Source of the DNA: Phoronis australis
Taxonomy: Eukaryota; Phoronida; Phoronidae
Assembly (NCBI GenBank): GCA_002633005.1
Contig: NMRA01000024.1
Span: 1,538,780-1,602,779 of the forward strand
Length of the DNA: 64,000 nucleotides
Reading direction: 5' to 3'
Each line of letters opens with the position of its first letter. Position 1 is the first letter of the stretch. A program made the translations under genes and the position numbers. Below are positions 56,561 to 64,000 of the stretch, piece after piece. The notes beneath the pieces are model-generated. The model worked only from the letters and a program-made list of their open reading frames with translations, was not told the origin of the DNA and searched no databases.

Positions 56561-59500
56561 CTGGAAATGAGAAATGAGAAAAATGAATGTGCATCTGATT
56601 AGGAGTAGCCACAATCAAACTTGAGCAGTGCTCAGAGAGCCCATTCAAAGAACTTGCCTTCAACATAAGAAAAATTGGCCGAGATAAAAGCTCGCGCAAA
56701 TCAATTGAGTGAAATTTGACACCACGTGTTCCAAGACAAAAGCCATGCATTGTAACCGCATGCACTACTGGAATTCACACCGTCATTAATTGGTCTCCCA
56801 AAATCGTCTCTAGACATTACCAAAGTGAACTGAAACTTCAGTCATTTCTGTAGTGTTCAAGTACAGATTGATGTTTCTGTCAAAAAACTGGCAGAAACAC
56901 CACAGACAAAAACTGAAGACAAAAGGAGGGTTAAATGTAATGCTGTTGAAAACTTGTCCCAGATCAATTTCTTGTCAAGGGTGCCTTCAGGTACCTACAC
57001 CAGGGTATTTGCTAACCTGAGGGAAAGTTGCCTTTGCCTTTTGAGAAGCTAATTTTCTGGTCGAACTGATAACACCCTCGGCACCACCTATTTCACAAAT
57101 TGGTAGTTAACCCTCAAAGCCTCAACAAACCATAACTAACATTTATTTAAGCAACTTTGACCTTGATGTGACCTTTTTAATATCTGAAGTGGGATTTTAG
57201 GCCTAATGAGAGAAATTTTGCATGATTTTTAAATATTTTATGCACGGGAATCGGGTCCGAATATTGAGGATTGAGGGCCCAGTACATCGTATTGTTCAGA
57301 TTAAGCTGTTGAAGAGATTAATTCAAGTCTTGTGATCATTAGCAGATTAGAACCCTGGCCATTTCATGATCTACAACCCTCCCCCCCCATCCCCTGTTTT
57401 TAACCTGATGAAAATTGCAGTATCAACATACCAAATGATCACAAATATATTGATCCATTTAACCACATGTCAAACAATTAATAAGTATCTCAGATGAGTG
57501 TTTTTGTAAATTTAGAGCCTGTATACAGATATCCCTGCACTAGCCGCCTGTTTGAAAGCCTGTTGCCAATGCTGAGTTACATGTAGGTAAAATAGCTAGT
57601 TAATCTGAACTTTTAACAAAAATAATCCTCATTTTTGCCTTTTCACCAACTCAATCCACTGTTGACAGCTTGACAAATTAAACAATGCAAATAACGAAAT
57701 GAAGTGTTCTCCCAGTTCGTTTTTCAAAAAAATGCTGATCAAAATAATAAACATCATTCGGTATTCCAGATACTTCATCATACTCCCACATCTTCTTGAA
57801 CAGTGCTTTGCTACTCAACGCCTTTTATACAATTTTTTTTTGATGAAACATTTATTAATTCAACCAACCAGTACATAGTTGTGCAGCAATATGAAATCTA
57901 GTTAAGTGTACATCAAACAAATTACGAACATTATTGGACCCTATAATAGCTATTTAGGCGAAAGAAAAAGACCACCTTGCCTGGAATCTCTCAAGATCAA
58001 ATTTATCATTGTAAATATTTTTTCCAGGTTGTAGTATACAAAATTTTAATTCCAACAGCTAGTTCACAAATCTGCATCCATCAGTTGCCTTCAGAAGTGC
58101 AGCAGAAAACCCGAAGCACCACCCAGACCTTAGAAATAGTAGCTCAAGTTAGTTCATATGCCTTCAGAGCTCATGACAGGATACACAGAAAGACACATTT
58201 CATTCTTTAATGCGAGGGCAAAGAAAATGGAACACGACTACAAAAGGCACAATGGAACCCATAAAAGACGCTTAGAGGATAGGTTCAGATGAGTGTATGA
58301 TAACACAAAAGCGAACTTAAGAAATCATGGATGAGCTAGGCTAGACAAGAATTCATGGTCACGTCCATGACCCAGGTTCACATAACTACAGGGGAGATCT
58401 TTACATTCCTCAGAATAAAAAAGAGCAAGTATACACTCAAAGAAGCTTTAGCTGGAATAAGGACGTTTTAACACAAGTCTACTTAAACAGAGGAAGATCA
58501 CTAAACGACTTCTTTTGAGTTTTCAAGTTTCATCAGATGGTATTCTGGAAACTGATTTTGAGATTTGCAGCATCATTTTAAATGGGCACACTCTGAATTA
58601 TGAGGTGCTGATACAAATACAACATTAAATTTAACCACAAAGATATAATTTCTTTTTTAATAGATACTCATTTGGTACGTGTAAGTTGAAAGTTATCATC
58701 AATTCACAGTTTTCTGCAAAAAATTGATTGACTAAATATAGTGGACAAGAAAAATAAACAGCCACAAAAAGACACCTCAATTGGATTTCATTCTTTTTTT
58801 GTACCAGTGTTGTCAATTTCTTTTCCACATCACACACAAACAACATTCATGAACAGGACTTCAGTTCAAGATTTGAGCACCTCAATTCATAGTTCATTTC
58901 ACACAATGAACTATTTGTTACCCTCGTTTGTGCTCTGCAGATCTGAACAGGATGCGAATTGGTTTCTGCTGAGAAAAATGTATTAAAAGGAAAACTTTCC
59001 GAATTAGCCAGTGTGAAGATGAGCCAGTCAGCAAACAACACTTACACTTAATACTACAGAGACTGACCTTTCTTGCTGTGCTTTTAGATTTTTGTCCACA
59101 AAGATAATGGTAGTAAAAGGCATCATTGAAAAAGAGCTCTTTGCTCGAAGGTTTGCTGATATTTATGCAGACTTAAGCAATTTTCTAGGTGATATCCAGG
59201 CATCAAGTTTCTTAGATTATTCACTACGAACATGTGGCCAAAATTGTGTGTATGGTTTTAACTTAAAAGTTTTCTTACCTCACGGTTCAGAAGAGCATAA
59301 TTAAGGATGGTTATAACAACTGTGAGCAATACAAGTGTTTTTTCACAAACAAGTCAGAAACATGTTGGCAGATGGCATTTCCGGGACCAAATGTCATGTC
59401 CAAATATAAGACCTGGGTAGGCCTATTGTATTTGCTCACATGTATCACTAGTCACAAGAGAGCACTCAAACAAAAACTTCCAGAGTCATTCCAGGAAATT

Positions 59501-59708
59501 AATTTGCCATGCAGTAACAGTTGTCGTAAAAGGTCAGCAATGGAAACCGCTACTGTGGTGTCCATTTTTTGTGACATGCCAAGAATTGTACGATGACACT
59601 TGGCCAGAATAGGATTCTTTTCATGAATCTGGGACAGAATTAAGGGTTCGATCATGCTTTCCTCCAGACACACACCCTGGAAAATATTTTGGAATATACT
59701 CCCTATAA

Positions 59709-60088
59709 AGCTGCTTTTACACGAGAGGCAGTTGTAACGAAGTGCAGTTGTTACTCGACATCTCCACTTTAATCGCATTTACATGACATTAAATTGTAAA
59801 TTGGATCAGCACAAGTCACTTACACGAAGACTGTCTGCGCATGCCCGTAAAAACATTAGTGAATGTCCAAACCACGTGGAATGCCAGCTGATCACCCAAA
59901 TGTCCACTGCTGCGCAAGCGCATTGAAATATGATCCCTTTCAGCCCTGCCCTAGTAGGGTTTATACATGTAGTTAAAACTGGCCACCGCGGTGTCACCTA
60001 CTGTCAGTCGTGTTTACACACAATTTGTGCCCAATCAGATGTACCCTGTTAGCTGCTCCGTGTCAGCGGTCTCTCATGTAAATGCGGT
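59709..60088. mobile_element. Inverted-repeat element (GCTTTTACACGAGAGG ends)
   Basis: GCTGCTTTTACACGAGAGGC at the left pairs imperfectly with GTCTCTCATGTAAATGCGG at the right, about 380 bp apart. A second inverted pair, CGCATTTACATGA and TCATGTAAATGCG, lies at 59,774 and 60,073. It resembles a non-autonomous DNA transposon. Confidence 0.5.
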
Positions 60089-61939
60089 TGTACTGGTAAT
60101 TCCCAGGGCATATATTAAGCTGGGCTTGTCTGTGAAAAAAGTCACGTATATTAGACCGCTCTTCGAGCTTAAACGTACCGAAAGTCAGTAGGTAAATATT
60201 TCATTTCTCCATTTTTCATTCTCAGATGCGCTTATGTTTTCAGCAACAAATTTGTCGCGATTAAAACTGAAAAGAATCCATCCTTTGTCAGATATTACAT
60301 AACACGGAATGGTCATGGCAGCAAATTTTGGGATAACCTTTATCACCTATTGGAACAGGCTATTACCATCTCACTCACATTGTTTGAGCTATTGTCCTGA
60401 TAATCATAACAAATCCTTTTCATTAAGAAATTCTTACATAAATGCCACCAGTGAGGAACAAGATAGTGATATGAGCACTCCAGAACCTGCATTATCTTAG
60501 GGTGGTGCACTTTACTGATAAGCCTCCAAGTTAAGTCACAATCACTAGACCTTCATGGCACACTTTACATTAATTTTCTAGGAAACATTTCGGACAACAA
60601 GTGAGTCCTTCGAGAACATCTTTTACCCTTTCACCTTTCAGTCAACAACAGATGAGATATTGCTAACTAAACTCACTAGGAAATTTTTGTTGTTGTTCTA
60701 AGCTTTCCACCACTAAGAAAAAAAAACAAGTCTTTAGATTTTTAAATACCTAAATTGGTTTCAACCAGAATTCAGCACCAAAGTTCTATGAGTCATCTGC
60801 TAGCCTAAAGAAACAACAAAATTAAACAAGATGTCCACATGGAATGGCACCAATTGGTTCAAGCACACACATTGCGTTTCCATTCTCCATGTTTTCTAGG
60901 ACATAACCTTCGTTTTGCATGTGTCAGCTTTCTCAAAAATACCGGAAGGCTGTTCAAATTTTGCTAACGACAGTTGGCGAGCATAACTGATTGGATGCGT
61001 ATGTGCCGTGACTCGCACAGTTAGAGATTTCACTTATCTCGTAATAATGACAAACAACGAAATGCACTGCAATAATGTCCATCAATTAAAATCAGAGTTG
61101 TGCCATTTCACTACAATCAGCATCTCTTTTAACATATTATCTGGAGATGCACTTAATAATTTAAAAATTATTTGTATACTTATTGCGGCAGCACTGCCTC
61201 ACAACAACTTTGGTGACTTTACCGAGTGTCACCTACGCGAAAGAGTCTTTAAAGCTTATCTGAAAATTCCGCTTGCAGTTTACGTCGACTTACCTCTACA
61301 AATGGGTTTAACTTGATTGAAAACTGAATGCGACTTGAAATTTCATCCAAACAAGACATCCCGACAAAAACCGTAATTATTCTAAGACGCAAAAACAAGA
61401 CGACCGAGACCAGGCACGCGATCCGTGTGAGAAAAGTAAGAGCTTGCAAGACTTCACGTGATCTCCTCTAACCTTCCATAGCAAAATTCTTGCACATACG
61501 AAACTCAGCATGGTTTCACACGAGACACAGGGCAGGCTTGGTTTAAAGCACAAAGGATGTTGAATGCGTGGTAGTAGTACTCGTAAATCTATAGTTGTTT
61601 GCTTCAAGTCACTATTCATGAGCAGAAAATGGACACAACTCGACAGGAGAGCTGAGGTGATCTAAGATGATTGCATTGCAAAAAGCTGCAGTAGTTACAA
61701 ACACAACACGACCATGCAGGTATCCCCAAAGCAAACATGACCTCACTAGCAATACTAGATTTTGATTGTTTTACATATCACATTTGCCATTCCACAGAAC
61801 AATAGTCCGATATGTAATATGTGGTGAACTTTCTTGTAATTCAAAAAATTTTGAGCCAGAAGTGCCATGTTTCCATTGCAACCACAAGTGATATTATTAC
61901 TCTGCGTGTGCAAGCGCTGAGTACTGTTGTTCCTGGGTT

Positions 61940-61992
61940 TTCTTCATTTTTTTCTTATTCTAATTCTTCTTCTTATTCTTATTCTTCTTCCA
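61940..61992. repeat. TTATTC/TTC simple repeat
   Basis: Pyrimidine-rich microsatellite of TTCTTATTC units. Confidence 0.8.
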
Positions 61993-62608
61993 ACCAACTT
62001 TGACACATAATAACTCCAAAATGGTTGCAGGTATGTTCTTCAAATTCAACATATGATTTAAGGCAGTACATAAATTTTGATTCATTATATAATCATATTC
62101 CATATTGCACCTGAAGAGGTCATTTGGTACAAAGGTCATGTAATTTTCAAAATGCTACTTCTTTATTTTTAAAGCTATTCTTTTCCAATTCGTTGCACAG
62201 GTTATAAGGCAATTAGTCATTCAGTGGAAACTAGACACTCGAAATTTACAAATCTATTTAGTAATTGCAAATGAGTTTGAATTCAGAAATTTCAGGTCAT
62301 TTGGTGCAACCATGGAGTCATTAGGTGCATTTTCTTCTGAAAGTTTGACCAATTCATTCATCTTGAGTTCTAAAGTGCTTAAAGTAAGATTTCTGTGACT
62401 CTTACATTTAACCACAATTATCGTCCAGTTTACACCTATTCCCTCATCTGGGCTCATAATGCACCGCAAGGGGTCAATTATTGCAAAGGTCATCAAATTA
62501 TCAACATGTAATTTTTCTTAGTTTTAATGAATTGTTTTTCATATTGGTTAACGGGTTGCTATCAATAACTTCCCATAACAATTCCAGTAATACGCACGTG
62601 CAGAGTCC

Positions 62609-62633
62609 ATTATTGTCACGCCGTGACAATAAT
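62609..62633. repeat. Perfect 12-bp inverted repeat, 1-nt centre
   Basis: ATTATTGTCACG-C-CGTGACAATAAT. A CACGTG E-box lies about 10 bp to its left. It could be a transcription-factor site or a chance palindrome. Confidence 0.75.
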
Positions 62634-64000
62634 CTTTCTAGTTATTATCATTATTATAATCCTTGTAATTCTATGACTACAAACCCAGGTAACAGCGACG
62701 TCAATTTTCTTTCCATTTTGCCGGAGCATTTTTAAAAATATACTCATCCGCCACATTTTGTTCAATCATGGAAGAAACTTCATCATAACTGAATTTGTTC
62801 ATGAGAACATGTTATTTCTTTACTCTATTCTAGTGAGATGGAGATTGTCTTATGGAGTGCATTCAGACACATACCTCCCAGTGGGCTGTCAACAGCTAAT
62901 TCAAATTCCTGTAACGATTAATCCTCATATACCGCCCACCTTCAAGTGCATTTCCTCATGATGACCTGAAACAGAGATATTTGAAAAGGATAACAACCAG
63001 ATATAGTCTGATACCTCATTTACAAACTAGCTAAAATGTTAGCATATTTGCAAGCACTTCCATTTGTAGCAAAAACTCGCATTTTGTTGTGGTTTGAGTT
63101 ATGCAAGAACTACTCATTAGCACTTTTGTAGTCAAATCTCTTCCTTCAAAAGACACACATTCCCAAGGTAGGCGGCCATTAGTTATAGTTACAATCAACT
63201 GAGCATATTTGACATGAGTTTTTACAGTACTTAGGGAGGTTTTGAAACAAAAACTAACTGTTGGAGAATATTACCCCTCGTGGACAGCTCGTCAGTCCGG
63301 CAAAAAAAGTTTAGCCAGTGAAACTGTTAGCATTTTATCCTGCGAGAATGCTATAGTTTTAGCCAGTGAAATTTAGTCACAAAAAACGTTTTCGCCATTC
63401 ACAAGAACCTAGTGTAAGAAACATATGTACATAATAAGAAAGGAATGAATGTTTTTGAAGAGGTCCTTTGAATATTGTGCTCATAGAAAACCTGAATTCA
63501 CAGTACCAGTCTAAAGAGTGTTGTAAACAAGCACTGTACTAACCAGGAAATAAAAATTGTAAAATAGTAATTCAATACCAGCCAAGCTCCAACTCAAACC
63601 TTTATCACACCATTAATAACACTGGTTCCAGGTAAGTCCTCTTATCAGCACAAAATAAACAGAAAGCAACTACAGCGATAACGCGTCTCTGCCAAAGAAG
63701 CTAACATTAGAAATTCTGAATAAAAAACATTCAACTTCCCTCAACAGCAGACATGATAACATGTCTTGTCTGCAAAATAAGCCAACATCAGATTTTTTTG
63801 AAGAAAAATTTTGCAACTTCCCTCAAAATGTTTTTCACAACAACCCTAAAAACACATCGCGAGTCATGTTTAATATTATATAACGAGCATTGATCAGTTT
63901 TTCCAAATTTACTGCTTGAGAAGAATTGATAGAACCTAGTGTTGTGTTCAAAAGCGTTTCCATTACAATAAATGTAATACACTGCAACAGCGCAAATCAT

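Larger units (their letters stand above)
56561..64000. other. Upstream region or first intron(s), no supported gene
   Basis: In gene sense this is 5' of the first coding exon seen. It holds two short inverted-repeat features and simple repeats. I found no exon ending in a form that would clearly extend the myosin N-terminus, and no promoter motif I would defend. The 5' UTR exon and promoter may be here or beyond the window. Confidence 0.55.

Noticed and set aside
62481-62735. Plus-strand frame with NPGNSDVNFLSIL, faintly like the start of a LINE ORF2
   Set aside because: Too short and too weak. No endonuclease or reverse transcriptase motif follows.

Overview
The window is metazoan nuclear DNA: AT-rich, with short GT-AG exons of 33-925 bp, introns of about 0.2-4 kb, many small inverted-repeat elements and minisatellites, and three stretches of N. 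It holds one recognisable gene, on the minus strand, encoding an unconventional myosin of class XV (MYO15A-like). The species cannot be read from the sequence. The divergence from vertebrate MYO15A and the compact GACG-microsatellite repeats suggest a marine invertebrate, possibly a hemichordate, echinoderm, lancelet or mollusc; this is inference only.

Layout, reading the gene 5' to 3' (high to low coordinates): 56,561-64,000 is upstream DNA or first intron with no supported coding exon. Exon 1 (ATG at 56,553) to exon 16 (ends 36,919) encode the motor domain: P-loop, switch I, switch II, TEDS-site Glu and the RCIKPN segment. Exons 17-18 encode IQ motifs, and 19-20 a charged helical linker. 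Exons 21-25 encode MyTH4 domain 1, and exon 26 a ubiquitin-like F1 lobe. Exons 27-32 encode about 820 residues of Asn/Ser-, Gln- and Pro-rich low-complexity sequence. Exons 34-39 carry FERM F2/F3-like lobes, and 39-40 an SH3 domain. Exons 41-42 are two 14-codon Pro-rich exons. Exon 43 opens the lead-in to the second MyTH4 domain. The gene leaves the window at the left edge, so the second MyTH4-FERM and the stop codon are missing. Splice phases agree at every junction of this model, about 2,318 codons. The number 33 is reserved for a doubtful exon at 9,752-9,806 whose phase does not fit.

The product would be a monomeric, actin-based plus-end motor. By family knowledge, myosin XV carries cargo such as whirlin and EPS8 to the tips of stereocilia or filopodia.

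The introns hold the rest: a roughly 250-bp TA-flanked inverted-repeat element in about six copies, one ending exactly at a splice donor; a hairpin-ended element with (GGAC)n tracts in which sequencing gaps recur at one internal point; several other inverted-repeat elements; minisatellites; and a roughly 530-bp duplication carrying a second copy of exon 9 that looks like an assembly artefact. I found no convincing plus-strand gene, RNA gene or CRISPR array.
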